Positions 8,803-16,882 of a stretch of 64,000 nucleotides of DNA are shown in pieces. Position numbers and translations under genes: made by a program. Location of the stretch: contig CAZDXB010000010.1 of NCBI GenBank assembly GCA_964509335.1, positions 30,063 to 94,062 of the forward strand, read 5' to 3'. The number at the start of each line of letters is the position of its first letter. Positions within the stretch are counted from its first letter, which is position 1. The notes beneath the pieces were generated by a model. It made no database searches. It was given only the letters and a program-made list of their open reading frames with translations, and was not told the origin of the DNA. Source of the stretch: CAZDXB01 sp964509335 (GTDB lineage Bacteria > Bacteroidota > Ignavibacteria > Kapaibacteriales > UBA2268).

Positions 8803-9960
8803 ATGCCAATCAACAGAAATTTAAATCAAGAGCAGATATTGTTACGCGACACGGTCAGAAAATTCGCCGAAGAAGAAATCAAAGAAAAAGCGAAGGAACT
8901 CGACGAAAAAGAAGAATTCTCTTACGAAATAACTCAAAAAATGGCGGAAATGGGCTTTCTCGGAGCCTTTCTGCCGGACGAATACGGAGGCTCGGCTTTA
9001 GACTACGTTTCTTACATTATCTTAGTCGAAGAGCTTTCTAGAATCGACGGCTCGCAAGGAGCGACGATAGCCGCGCACAATTCGCTCGGCGTAGGTCCGC
9101 TCCTGTATTTCGGAAACGATGAGCAAAAAAAGAAATATCTGCCTAAATTAGCGGAAGGTTCCCTCTGGGGCTTCGGACTCACCGAACCGGAAGCAGGCTC
9201 CGACGCCGGCAACACCCAAACAACCGCCGTTAAAGACGGAAACGAATGGATCTTAAACGGCTCGAAAATATTTATTACAAACGCTTCGACCGACGTTACT
9301 CTAGGCTCGACAATACTTGCTTGCACAGGAAAAAACAACAAAAGAAAAGAACTTACTTGCTTTATCGTCGAAAACGACGCTCCCGGATACACGGCTCGCC
9401 CTATGAAAAAGAAAATGATGTGGCGCTCCTCGAACACAAGCGAGATTTACCTCGAAGATTGCCGCGTCCCCGAAAAAAATATACTAGGCAAGCGCGGAGA
9501 CGGTTTTAAGCAAATGCTATCGACCTTAGACAACGGACGCCTTTCAATCGCTTCAATGGGACTGGGACTAGCGCAAGGAGCTTTGGACGCCGCTTTAAAA
9601 TACGCCAAAGAAAGAAAGCAATTCGGCAAACATATTTCCACTTTTCAAGCTAACGCCTTTAAACTCGCCGATATCGATATGGGAGTTGAACTAGCGAGAA
9701 ATTATCTTTACGACGTATGTCGTATGCTCGACGAAGGCAAACGAATAACCAAAGAAGGAGCCATTTGCAAGCTATACTGTTCCGAACTAGCCAGAGCGGC
9801 GGCGAACCATTGCGTTCAAATTCACGGCGGTTACGGGCTAATGAAAGAATACGACGCCGAGAAATACTACAGAGACCAAAAACTGCTTGAAATCGGCGAA
9901 GGAACCTCCGAAATCCAAAGATTGGTTATATCGAGAAGTATAGGTTGCTACGACGTTTAG
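8803..9960 (+). CDS. Acyl-CoA dehydrogenase (second, divergent copy)
   Basis: FAD-dependent acyl-CoA dehydrogenase of 385 residues. It carries GLTEPEAGSDAGNTQTT, the NHCVQIHGGYGLMKEYDAEKY block, and LLEIGEGTSEIQR with catalytic Glu366. It is clearly diverged from the minus-strand enzyme at 7403-8542 (for example MKKKMMWRSSNTSEIYLEDC against KLEKKLGIRGSSTAEIILDN), so the two probably act on different acyl chains rather than being redundant. It heads a plus-strand run ending in HMG-CoA synthase, thiolase and DUF35. Reduction of 3-methylcrotonyl-CoA to isovaleryl-CoA, or the reverse, is one attractive role. It starts at an ATG with AACGAGGT just upstream. Confidence 0.9.
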   Translation: MPINRNLNQEQILLRDTVRKFAEEEIKEKAKELDEKEEFSYEITQKMAEMGFLGAFLPDEYGGSALDYVSYIILVEELSRIDGSQGATIAAHNSLGVGPLLYFGNDEQKKKYLPKLAEGSLWGFGLTEPEAGSDAGNTQTTAVKDGNEWILNGSKIFITNASTDVTLGSTILACTGKNNKRKELTCFIVENDAPGYTARPMKKKMMWRSSNTSEIYLEDCRVPEKNILGKRGDGFKQMLSTLDNGRLSIASMGLGLAQGALDAALKYAKERKQFGKHISTFQANAFKLADIDMGVELARNYLYDVCRMLDEGKRITKEGAICKLYCSELARAAANHCVQIHGGYGLMKEYDAEKYYRDQKLLEIGEGTSEIQRLVISRSIGCYDV

Positions 9961-10041
9961 TTTTTTCTTATAAACTAATTATTTCTTATCTTGTCATTCT
10001 AAAAAAAGAAAAAGGAATAACGGCTAGGAGAAAATAAAGAA

Positions 10042-10773
10042 ATGGCGATAGATAGAAACTTTATAAATAAGCTCCCAAACAATATACTCTTAGCGGAACA
10101 GAGGATAGTCGACGCGTTTTATCAGACTATGGAAATCCATACAATGGCGCAAGACAAAACCGAGTTCTACAACGACTTCTTAGACCTATTCAGTTTCTAT
10201 CAAGTTTACGCCGAGAAACACGCCCTCGACGTTTCTTTTCCAAAATTAACGGCAAACCCCGAAGGCAATCTAGAAATCATCATTAGCTTTTTCCGAAACA
10301 GATACAGAATTATCTCCAAAAAAGTTAAAAAATACGCCAGCGAAAAAATAGTAGAAGAAAAAAAGAGCAAATTCGAGGCTATGCTTCACGGAGAAGATTA
10401 TTACAAATTCACAACCGAAGAGCTAAAAGAACTGAAAATCAACCTTCAATTCTTAAAAAATACTCTCAAAACAAGCGAGTATTTGGACCACAAATACGTT
10501 AAAAGACTTATAAAGCGGGTTGACGGAATTTTAAAAGAATTAAGAGCGGAAATGCCCAATTTAGACCAGCTTTGGGGCTTAACTGGAGAAGCCGGCATCT
10601 TAGTCGGAAGAGGAAAGGAAAAAGCCGACCTCTTAGTTATAAAAATTAAAGAGATACTAAAGATAGTTTGGGAAGCTCAAGCCAGAGCCGAGGAATTATC
10701 CGACGACACGCCGACTATTGATTTGAGATACAAAAAAAAAGAGAAAAAAGATAAAGACAAATTAGATTATTAA
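10042..10773 (+). CDS. Hypothetical helical protein
   Basis: I do not recognise this 243-residue protein. It has no signal peptide or membrane segment and is predicted to be mostly helical and highly charged. There is a KKVKKYASEKIVEEKKSKFE segment near residues 95-115 and a lysine-rich tail (YKKKEKKDKDKLDY). It lies 81 bases after the acyl-CoA dehydrogenase and 60 bases before HMG-CoA synthase on the same strand, and is preceded by a GCTAGGAG ribosome-binding site, so it is probably translated with them. Position suggests an accessory role in the acyl-CoA cluster, but nothing in the sequence shows one. Confidence 0.6.
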   Translation: MAIDRNFINKLPNNILLAEQRIVDAFYQTMEIHTMAQDKTEFYNDFLDLFSFYQVYAEKHALDVSFPKLTANPEGNLEIIISFFRNRYRIISKKVKKYASEKIVEEKKSKFEAMLHGEDYYKFTTEELKELKINLQFLKNTLKTSEYLDHKYVKRLIKRVDGILKELRAEMPNLDQLWGLTGEAGILVGRGKEKADLLVIKIKEILKIVWEAQARAEELSDDTPTIDLRYKKKEKKDKDKLDY

Positions 10774-10833
10774 TAACAATAAATTTATCAAACAAAATCA
10801 CACAACGCTTGTACAATTTAACGGAGAATTTTT

Positions 10834-11877
10834 ATGGTAGGAATAGTGGGTTACGGTTCTTACGTTCCTAGTTACAGGATAAGAACGCGTACTATAGCCG
10901 AACAATGGGGCGCCGACCCGTCCACAATCGAAAACGGATTACTAATCAAAGAAAAATCCGTTCCCGGCTGGGACGAAGACACGATAACGATATCGGTCGC
11001 CGCCGCCAAAAACGCCGTAGCAAGAGCGGGAATATCCCCCGACAAAATCGGAGCCGTTTATATCGGCTCGGAATCGCATCCATACGCGGTCAAGCCTTCC
11101 GGCACAATATTAATAGACGCGCTCGGCATCGGACCGAACGTTCACGTAGCCGATTATGAATTCGCCTGCAAAGCCGGCTCCGAAGCGATGTTCGTCTCTT
11201 ACAGCCACGTTAAAGCCGGCAATATGGACTACGCTATGGGAATCGGATCGGACACTTCGCAAGGCGCCCCGGGCGACGCTTTAGAATATTCAGCCGCCGC
11301 CGGAGGTTCCGCTTTTATTTTTGGCAAGGAAAATATTTTAGCGAACGTGTTAGAAACGCACTCGTTCACATCCGACACGCCCGACTTCTGGAGACGCGAA
11401 TACCAACATTACCCGAGACACGGCGGAAGATTCACGGGCGAGCCCGCGTACTTCAAACACCTCTTAGGATGCGGCAAAGCGCTTCTTGAAAAATCCGGCA
11501 TTAAACCCGAAGAATTCAAATACGCCGTCTTTCATATGCCCAACGGCAAATTCCCGCTGAAAGCGGGAAAAAAGCTCGGATTCACAAATAAACAAATAGA
11601 GCAAGGCTGGGTTGTCAATTTAATGGGCAACACCTACTCCGGCTCTTCGCCGACCGGTTTAGCGTCGATATTGGACGTAGCCAAGCCGGGAGACAAAATC
11701 TTTATGGTCTCCTTCGGTTCCGGCGCCGGAAGCGACGGATTTGTTTTCGAGGCAACGGACAAAATCACGGCGGCTCAACCCAAAGCGCCGACGGTTAAGG
11801 ATTACCTCGACGACAAAATCTATCTCGACTACGGAAAATACGTCGCTTACAGAAAGAAGATTAGATACAACGTCTAG
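10834..11877 (+). CDS. mvaS: Hydroxymethylglutaryl-CoA synthase, archaeal type
   Basis: Condenses acetyl-CoA with acetoacetyl-CoA to give HMG-CoA. The 347-residue length and opening MVGIVGYGSYVPSYRI are those of the archaeal-type enzyme (short chain, thiolase/DUF35 partner), not the longer eukaryotic or Gram-positive form. The catalytic residues are present as Glu80 (IGSESHPYAVKP), Cys112 (EFACKAGSEA) and His234 (FHMPNGKFP), in register with the Glu-Cys-His set of characterised HMG-CoA synthases. The next two genes encode the thiolase and DUF35 partners known from the archaeal channelling complex. The product may feed the mevalonate pathway, or leucine-type interconversions given the nearby methylcrotonyl-CoA carboxylase; no HMG-CoA reductase is in the window. 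It has an AACGGAG ribosome-binding site. Confidence 0.9.
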   Translation: MVGIVGYGSYVPSYRIRTRTIAEQWGADPSTIENGLLIKEKSVPGWDEDTITISVAAAKNAVARAGISPDKIGAVYIGSESHPYAVKPSGTILIDALGIGPNVHVADYEFACKAGSEAMFVSYSHVKAGNMDYAMGIGSDTSQGAPGDALEYSAAAGGSAFIFGKENILANVLETHSFTSDTPDFWRREYQHYPRHGGRFTGEPAYFKHLLGCGKALLEKSGIKPEEFKYAVFHMPNGKFPLKAGKKLGFTNKQIEQGWVVNLMGNTYSGSSPTGLASILDVAKPGDKIFMVSFGSGAGSDGFVFEATDKITAAQPKAPTVKDYLDDKIYLDYGKYVAYRKKIRYNV

Positions 11878-11921
11878 TCTAAATTGAAAACAAATGTTAT
11901 AATAAATTTTGGAGGTTAATT

Positions 11922-13070
11922 ATGCGCGATGTCGCTATTATCGGCGTCGGAATTACAAAATTCGGAGAGCTATGGGACCAAAGCTATAGAGACGTTTTCG
12001 CCGAAGCCGCTCTTAAAGCTCTCGACAACGCCGGCGTCGAAAAGTTAGACTCAATGTATATCGGAGCTATGTCTTCCGGTCTATACGTTCATCAGGAACA
12101 CACTTCGTCTTTAATGGCGGATTATATCGGTCAAGCGGGCGTTCCGGCTCTTAGAGTCGAATCGGCTTGCTCTTCCGGCGGAATGGCGGTTAAAACAGGC
12201 TTTATGGAAGTCGCCTCGGGAATGAGCGATTTCGTCCTCGCCGGCGGAGTCGAAAAAATGTGGGACGCCGACGACGGCTCTTTTGTGCTTGCCACAGCCG
12301 CCGACCAAGAATTTGAAGCGTTTCACGGAGTTACTTTCCCCGGACTATACGCTATGATAGCTAACGCCTATATGAATCAATACGGCTTAACGAGGGAAGA
12401 ACTGGCGCAAATTCCAATAAAAAGTCATAAACACTCGGTCGGCAATCCTTACGCCCAATATCCATTCGCGATTAACTTGGACGCCGTAATGAAATCGCCG
12501 ATGGTAGCCGAGCCTTTAAGACTAATGGATTGTTCGCCAATCACCGACGGCGCCGCCGCGGTTATTCTTTGCCCCTTGGAAAAAGCCAAAGAATTCACTG
12601 ACAAAGCGGTCAAAATACTAGGCGTCGGAGCCGCGACCGGTCCGATTGCTTTGCACGACCACAAAGACTTAACTAAACTCGACGCTGTCAGATTATCCGG
12701 CGAGCGAGCTTACAAAATGGCGGGCGCGACCAAAGACGACATTTCGTTCGTCGAGGTTCACGATTGCTTCTCGATAGCCGAAGTAATCGTCGCCGAAGAG
12801 CTCGGATTTTTCGATTACGGCAAAGCCGGCAAAGCCATCGCAGAAGGCGCGGGAACTTACGGCGACAAAATCGTAATCAACCCCAGCGGCGGCTTAAAAG
12901 CGAAAGGACATCCGGTCGGCGCGACCGGCATCGCTCAATTAGTCGAAGCTACGATTCAGCTCAGAGGCGAAGCGGGAGACCGACAAATTAAGGACATTAA
13001 ACTCGGTATGACCCAAAATATGGGCGGCTCCGGAGGCAGTTCTGTTACACATATTTTGGAGGCTGTATAA
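11922..13070 (+). CDS. Archaeal-type acetoacetyl-CoA thiolase (SCP2-like thiolase)
   Basis: Predicted to join two acetyl-CoA into acetoacetyl-CoA and hand it to the HMG-CoA synthase encoded just upstream. The 382 residues follow the SCP2-thiolase plan. The nucleophile is Cys83 in VESACSSGGMAV, a catalytic His lies in GHPVGATG (329-336), and an EVHDCFSIAE segment and terminal NMGGSGGS loop are present. The second cysteine of classical biosynthetic thiolases (in a CxG loop) is absent, as in archaeal homologues. It lies 44 bases after mvaS with a strong GGAGGT ribosome-binding site, and its TAA overlaps the ATG of the DUF35 gene (TAATG), indicating translational coupling and a probable stoichiometric complex. 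Confidence 0.9.
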   Translation: MRDVAIIGVGITKFGELWDQSYRDVFAEAALKALDNAGVEKLDSMYIGAMSSGLYVHQEHTSSLMADYIGQAGVPALRVESACSSGGMAVKTGFMEVASGMSDFVLAGGVEKMWDADDGSFVLATAADQEFEAFHGVTFPGLYAMIANAYMNQYGLTREELAQIPIKSHKHSVGNPYAQYPFAINLDAVMKSPMVAEPLRLMDCSPITDGAAAVILCPLEKAKEFTDKAVKILGVGAATGPIALHDHKDLTKLDAVRLSGERAYKMAGATKDDISFVEVHDCFSIAEVIVAEELGFFDYGKAGKAIAEGAGTYGDKIVINPSGGLKAKGHPVGATGIAQLVEATIQLRGEAGDRQIKDIKLGMTQNMGGSGGSSVTHILEAV

Positions 13071-13468
13071 TGGCTAATAGTCAACGTTCAACCAGAGAAA
13101 TTCCAATTAGATACAGATTAGAAGCGCGAAAATTCGCTTGCGGAACGGTTTCGCTGGCGAGAAGATATATATGCCCTGATTGTTCGCATTCGAATTGCAA
13201 AGACTACGAGCGGATTACGCTAAAAGGAACCGGCAAAATACTTACTTACACGGTAATCCACATACCCGCCGACCAATTCGCCAAGGAAGCGCCCTTCCCC
13301 GTCGCGGTTATCGAAACCGACGAGGGAGCGCGGCTCACGGCGCAAATTGTCGATTGCGAGCCGGAAAACGTAAAAATCGGCGCGAAAGTCGAACTCGTCT
13401 TCCGAAAAATCGGCGAAGAAGGCGAATCGGGCATCATCAACTACGCCTATAAAGCAAAACTAGCGTAA
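13070..13468 (+). CDS. DUF35 OB-fold/zinc-ribbon partner of thiolase and HMG-CoA synthase
   Basis: A 132-residue protein with an N-terminal rubredoxin-like zinc ribbon and a C-terminal OB fold (roughly residues 50-130; LTYTVIHIPADQF, FPVAVIETDEG). In the archaeal complex such proteins bridge thiolase and HMG-CoA synthase and help form a shared CoA tunnel. The order mvaS-thiolase-DUF35 with a one-base overlap strongly suggests the same assembly here. The ribbon is unusual: family members normally have C-x2-C...C-x2-C. Here the positions are Lys21/Cys24 and Cys35/Cys38, with an extra Cys43 that might supply the fourth ligand. Role is inferred from context; the fold assignment is firm. Confidence 0.85.
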   Translation: MANSQRSTREIPIRYRLEARKFACGTVSLARRYICPDCSHSNCKDYERITLKGTGKILTYTVIHIPADQFAKEAPFPVAVIETDEGARLTAQIVDCEPENVKIGAKVELVFRKIGEEGESGIINYAYKAKLA

Positions 13469-13494
13469 GCGATGAATACATAAAGTACTATACT

Positions 13495-13524
13495 CTCCTT
13501 CCCAAATTCCAATTTGGGAAGGAG
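13495..13524. repeat. AATTTGGG palindrome, copy 1
   Basis: A 30-base palindrome with perfect 14-base arms (CTCCTTCCCAAATT and its complement) around a CC centre. It shares the CCCAAATT core with 13546-13575, 21431-21460 and 21501-21530. It lies 26 bases after the DUF35 stop codon and could act as a transcript-end hairpin, but its repetition elsewhere points to a REP-like dispersed family. Confidence 0.8.
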
Positions 13525-13545
13525 CTGTAACTATTTGTAAATAAA

Positions 13546-13575
13546 CTAATTCCCAAATTGAAATTTGGGAATTAG
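13546..13575. repeat. AATTTGGG palindrome, copy 2
   Basis: A 30-base palindrome with perfect 14-base arms (CTAATTCCCAAATT) around a GA centre, 21 bases after copy 1. Both copies sit in the gap just before the restriction-modification genes. Confidence 0.8.
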
Positions 13576-13673
13576 GCGTTATAACTGTTCTATATTTTAT
13601 CTTTTGGAAAAATAAAAATAAATTAGTAAGTTTTATTTTTAATAAAACGCTTAACAAATAGTCGGGTAAATCA

Positions 13674-14456
13674 GTGAATAAATGGACAAAACTAAGTATT
13701 GAATACGCTAACCAAAGGTCGTATCTTGACGACTTATTTCAAGTTTATCCCACAATTCCCGAAGGCGTTAGAGAAATCGACCAAGAAATTTGGACCGAAG
13801 TAGAGAAAGCCTTCAATCGCAAGGACAATAAATCGCTAATTAAAAAATTGTTGACGCTAGACTTATTCCCCATTAAAGACAGCTATGTCGCTTATTTGAA
13901 AAGAGACAAAACGGCAATTGAAAGAAATCCTAGAACGATTAACCGTATTAGCGGTAGGCTTTACGAAATGGGACTGGATAAAATATTTGAAAGATGCAGC
14001 GAACCGAAAGAAACAAATCGTCAAATTGGACCGATGTTCAGAAATTGGATTAGTAAAAAATCGTTGGGAATTGAACCGGTCAATTTGAAAATTTTTTCCG
14101 CTAACGAAAAAGACGGCGTTTTGGAAGCTGGCGATAAAGCAATGATGGATTTCGCTAAGGAACGTCTGGGATACAAGTTAAATAAAGGCTTAGACTTTAT
14201 CGGCAGATTCAACGGCAAATATGTAATCGGCGAAGCAAAGTTCCTAACCGATTTCGGCGGGCATCAAAACGCCCAATTCAACGATGCAATTAATACGCTC
14301 AAAGCGAAAGGCGTTAAAGCTGAAAAAATCGCTATACTAGACGGAGTCCTATATATCAAAGGTCAAAACAAAATGTATAAAGCGATAACCGAGAAGTACA
14401 AGAACGTCAACATTATGAGCGCCCTTGTTTTAAGAGAATTTTTATATCAATTATAA
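13674..14456 (+). CDS. Putative type II restriction endonuclease (PD-(D/E)xK)
   Basis: A 260-residue protein directly followed, 4 bases later, by a DNA methyltransferase. It has a PD-(D/E)xK-like active site: Asp174 in GLDFIGRFNG, and Glu187 and Lys189 in YVIGEAKFLTDFGGHQNAQF. That spacing and the helix rich in Gln/Asn after EAK are typical of type II endonucleases. I suspect a Tsp45I-like family from the GEAKFLTDFGG block but cannot confirm it, and the recognition sequence is unknown. Translation appears to start at GTG 13674 with only a weak upstream GGG; no better start preserves the N-terminus. Two palindromic repeats lie upstream, consistent with a mobile insertion after the HMG-CoA cluster. 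Confidence 0.75.
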   Translation: MNKWTKLSIEYANQRSYLDDLFQVYPTIPEGVREIDQEIWTEVEKAFNRKDNKSLIKKLLTLDLFPIKDSYVAYLKRDKTAIERNPRTINRISGRLYEMGLDKIFERCSEPKETNRQIGPMFRNWISKKSLGIEPVNLKIFSANEKDGVLEAGDKAMMDFAKERLGYKLNKGLDFIGRFNGKYVIGEAKFLTDFGGHQNAQFNDAINTLKAKGVKAEKIAILDGVLYIKGQNKMYKAITEKYKNVNIMSALVLREFLYQL

Positions 14457-14460
14457 CGCT

Positions 14461-15522
14461 ATGGAAAATTTACTTATAAAAAGCGATAATATTAAAGGAT
14501 TAAATTACCTTCTTGATGAAAGGCGTTTAGAAGGCAAAATTGACTTAGTCTATATTGACCCCCCTTTTGCAATTAGCCGAAATTTTACCATAACAGACAG
14601 TAGAGCTTCGACAATAAGTAACGCGAGAAACGGTAACATCGCCTACGCCGACAAATTATTGGGAAACGAATTTATAGAATTTCTGCGACAAAGATTAATT
14701 CTACTTAAAAAACTATTATCGGTAAAAGGCTCAATTTACCTACATACTAATTATAAAATCGGCCATTACGTAAAAGTAATGATGGACGAAGTTTTCGGTC
14801 CTAAAAATTTTAGGAACGACATAACAAGAATAAAATGTAATCCAAAAAATTTCAATCGAGTCGGTTACGGGAATATGAAAGACTTAATTCTGTTTTATTC
14901 AAAATCCTCGAGCCCAATTTGGAACGAACCTAAAGAAAAATATTCACAAAGAGACCTTGAAAAGCTCTTTCCTAAAAAAGACAAACACGGAAGAAGATAT
15001 ACAACCGTGCCAATCCATGCTCCGGGAGAAACCGAAAACGGAAAATCAAATCAGCCGTTCAAAGGGATAATGCCGCCCGAGGGAAGACATTGGAGAACCG
15101 ACGTGGAAACCTTAGAGCGTTGGGATAAGAAAGGTCTTATCGAGTGGTCGTCATCAGGCAATCCAAGAAAGAAAATCTACGCCGACGAGAGAGAAGGAAA
15201 AAGAGTGCAAGATATATGGGAATACAAAGACCCTCAATACCCATCATATCCAACTGAAAAAAACGAAAAGATGCTCGATTTAATTATTAGAACATCGTCA
15301 AATAAAAACAGTATAGTTATAGATTGTTTTTCCGGCTCCGGCGTTACGCTTAAATTAGCACAGATTAACGGTAGAAAATGGATAGGTATAGATGATTCAG
15401 AACACGCTATTAAAGCGTCGATAGAAAAAATTGAGAAAATCGAAGACAATCTATTTGACGAGAAACCTAATTTCAATTACATTGACTTAGAAAAAAAGCG
15501 AAGAAGAGAGAAACGCGTATAA
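14461..15522 (+). CDS. Type II DNA methyltransferase, beta class (DPPF motif, probably N6-adenine)
   Basis: Modification enzyme partnered with the preceding endonuclease. The 353 residues have motif IV IDPPF at 32-36 and the AdoMet motif DCFSGSGVT at 288-296, which is the beta-class order. DPPF is typical of N6-adenine methyltransferases. The central part (residues 125-260), including PPEGRHWRTD and WEYKDPQYPSYPTEK, matches the target-recognition layout of Mod-like beta enzymes. The C-terminus is highly basic (EKKRRREKRV). It is not related closely to the lone methyltransferase at 3125-4078, which has SPPY. The 4-base gap from the endonuclease implies one transcript, with the nuclease first. 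Confidence 0.88.
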   Translation: MENLLIKSDNIKGLNYLLDERRLEGKIDLVYIDPPFAISRNFTITDSRASTISNARNGNIAYADKLLGNEFIEFLRQRLILLKKLLSVKGSIYLHTNYKIGHYVKVMMDEVFGPKNFRNDITRIKCNPKNFNRVGYGNMKDLILFYSKSSSPIWNEPKEKYSQRDLEKLFPKKDKHGRRYTTVPIHAPGETENGKSNQPFKGIMPPEGRHWRTDVETLERWDKKGLIEWSSSGNPRKKIYADEREGKRVQDIWEYKDPQYPSYPTEKNEKMLDLIIRTSSNKNSIVIDCFSGSGVTLKLAQINGRKWIGIDDSEHAIKASIEKIEKIEDNLFDEKPNFNYIDLEKKRRREKRV

Positions 15523-15621
15523 ATCAAAACCGCTAGAATTTTAAAAAACAACCGCACCTTTGGAAATATCTCAAACTTTCTATAACTTAAGTAAAAAGTT
15601 TAAACTAAAAGAGGCGAAATT

Positions 15622-16812
15622 ATGACTTTCAAAATAAGCGACTCGGTATATTGGACGGGAAAGATAGATTGGCAGTTGCGCAAATTCCACGGCGACGAGC
15701 TTTCCACCCACCGCGGAACTTCCTTTAACTCTTACTTGATTAAAGACGAGAAGAACGTATTAATCGACACAGTTTGGAAACCGTTCACGGCGGAATTTCT
15801 CGACAATCTGAGAAGTCTTATCAAACTGGAAGACATCGACTATATAGTAGTCAACCACGGCGAACCCGACCACAGCGGAGCGCTACCGCATCTAATGGCT
15901 TATCTGCCGGACGGCGTCCCTATATACTGCTCGAAAAGCGGCGTCGCCTCGCTAAAAGGACACTACCATAAGGACTGGAATTTCAAGCCCGTCAAAACCG
16001 GCGACAAGCTAAACATAGGTTCTCGCGAATTAACTTTTATCGAAGCGCCGATGTTGCATTGGCCCGACACTATGACGACATACCTTTCGGGCGAAAATAT
16101 ACTGTTTTCTAACGACATCTTCGGTCAGCATTACGCCTCCGAGTTTATGTTCGACGACAAAGTCAATCAATACGAGCTATACTACGAAGCGATGAAATAC
16201 TACGCCAACATAATCGCGCCGTTCGCGAAAAAAGCTCTCAAAAAAGTAGAGGAACTCGAATCGCTCGACCTGCCGATTAATCTAATAGCGCCCGCCCACG
16301 GCGTTATCTGGCGAAAAGGCATCAAAAACATAATCGAAACTTACAAGAAATGGTCGGACGCTTACAAAGAAAATCAAATAACAATAATCTACGACACGAT
16401 GTATAATAGCACGAGGTTAATGGCTGAATCAATCGCCGACGGAATCAAACAAGCCGACGACGAAGCGGAAATAAAAATATACAACAGCTCGAAAACCGAC
16501 AAGAACGACTTGATTACGGAAATATTCAAATCGAAAGGGATATGCGTCGGCTCGCCTACTCTGAACGGCGGCGTCCTATCGTCGGTCGCGTCCATAATAG
16601 AGGAAGCGGCGGGCTTGAACTTGAGAGACAAAAAAGCCGCCGTTTTCGGCTCTTACGGCTGGTCGCCCGCCAATATTAAAGTCCTGACCAAAGCCTTGGA
16701 ATCGGCTAAATTCGAAGTCGTCGGCGACGGCGTAAAAGCCCAATGGAAACCCGAACAAAAGAACTTGGAAGAATGCGTCGAATTCGGCGAGGAATTCGCC
16801 CAATCTCTATAA
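15622..16812 (+). CDS. Flavodiiron protein (oxygen/nitric oxide reductase)
   Basis: Cytoplasmic enzyme reducing O2 to water and/or NO to N2O, protecting anaerobes and microaerophiles. The 396 residues have a metallo-beta-lactamase-like diiron domain with ligands His79-x-Glu81-x-Asp83-His84 (NHGEPDHSG), His146 (MLHWPDT), Asp165 (SNDIFGQH) and His226 (APAHG). A flavodoxin domain from about residue 250 follows (IIYDTMYNSTRLMAESIADG, VGSPTLNGG). There is no C-terminal rubredoxin domain as in NorV, so this is a class A type needing an external rubredoxin or similar donor, which is not seen here. It is the last gene of the plus-strand run and seems to be a single transcription unit (AAAGAGGCG ribosome-binding site). 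Confidence 0.93.
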   Translation: MTFKISDSVYWTGKIDWQLRKFHGDELSTHRGTSFNSYLIKDEKNVLIDTVWKPFTAEFLDNLRSLIKLEDIDYIVVNHGEPDHSGALPHLMAYLPDGVPIYCSKSGVASLKGHYHKDWNFKPVKTGDKLNIGSRELTFIEAPMLHWPDTMTTYLSGENILFSNDIFGQHYASEFMFDDKVNQYELYYEAMKYYANIIAPFAKKALKKVEELESLDLPINLIAPAHGVIWRKGIKNIIETYKKWSDAYKENQITIIYDTMYNSTRLMAESIADGIKQADDEAEIKIYNSSKTDKNDLITEIFKSKGICVGSPTLNGGVLSSVASIIEEAAGLNLRDKKAAVFGSYGWSPANIKVLTKALESAKFEVVGDGVKAQWKPEQKNLEECVEFGEEFAQSL

Positions 16813-16882
16813 TATTAAAAAGAAACTATCCATGTAAATATGCAATATTATTTAATAAATAATTAAATCTTTAAAAATAAAC

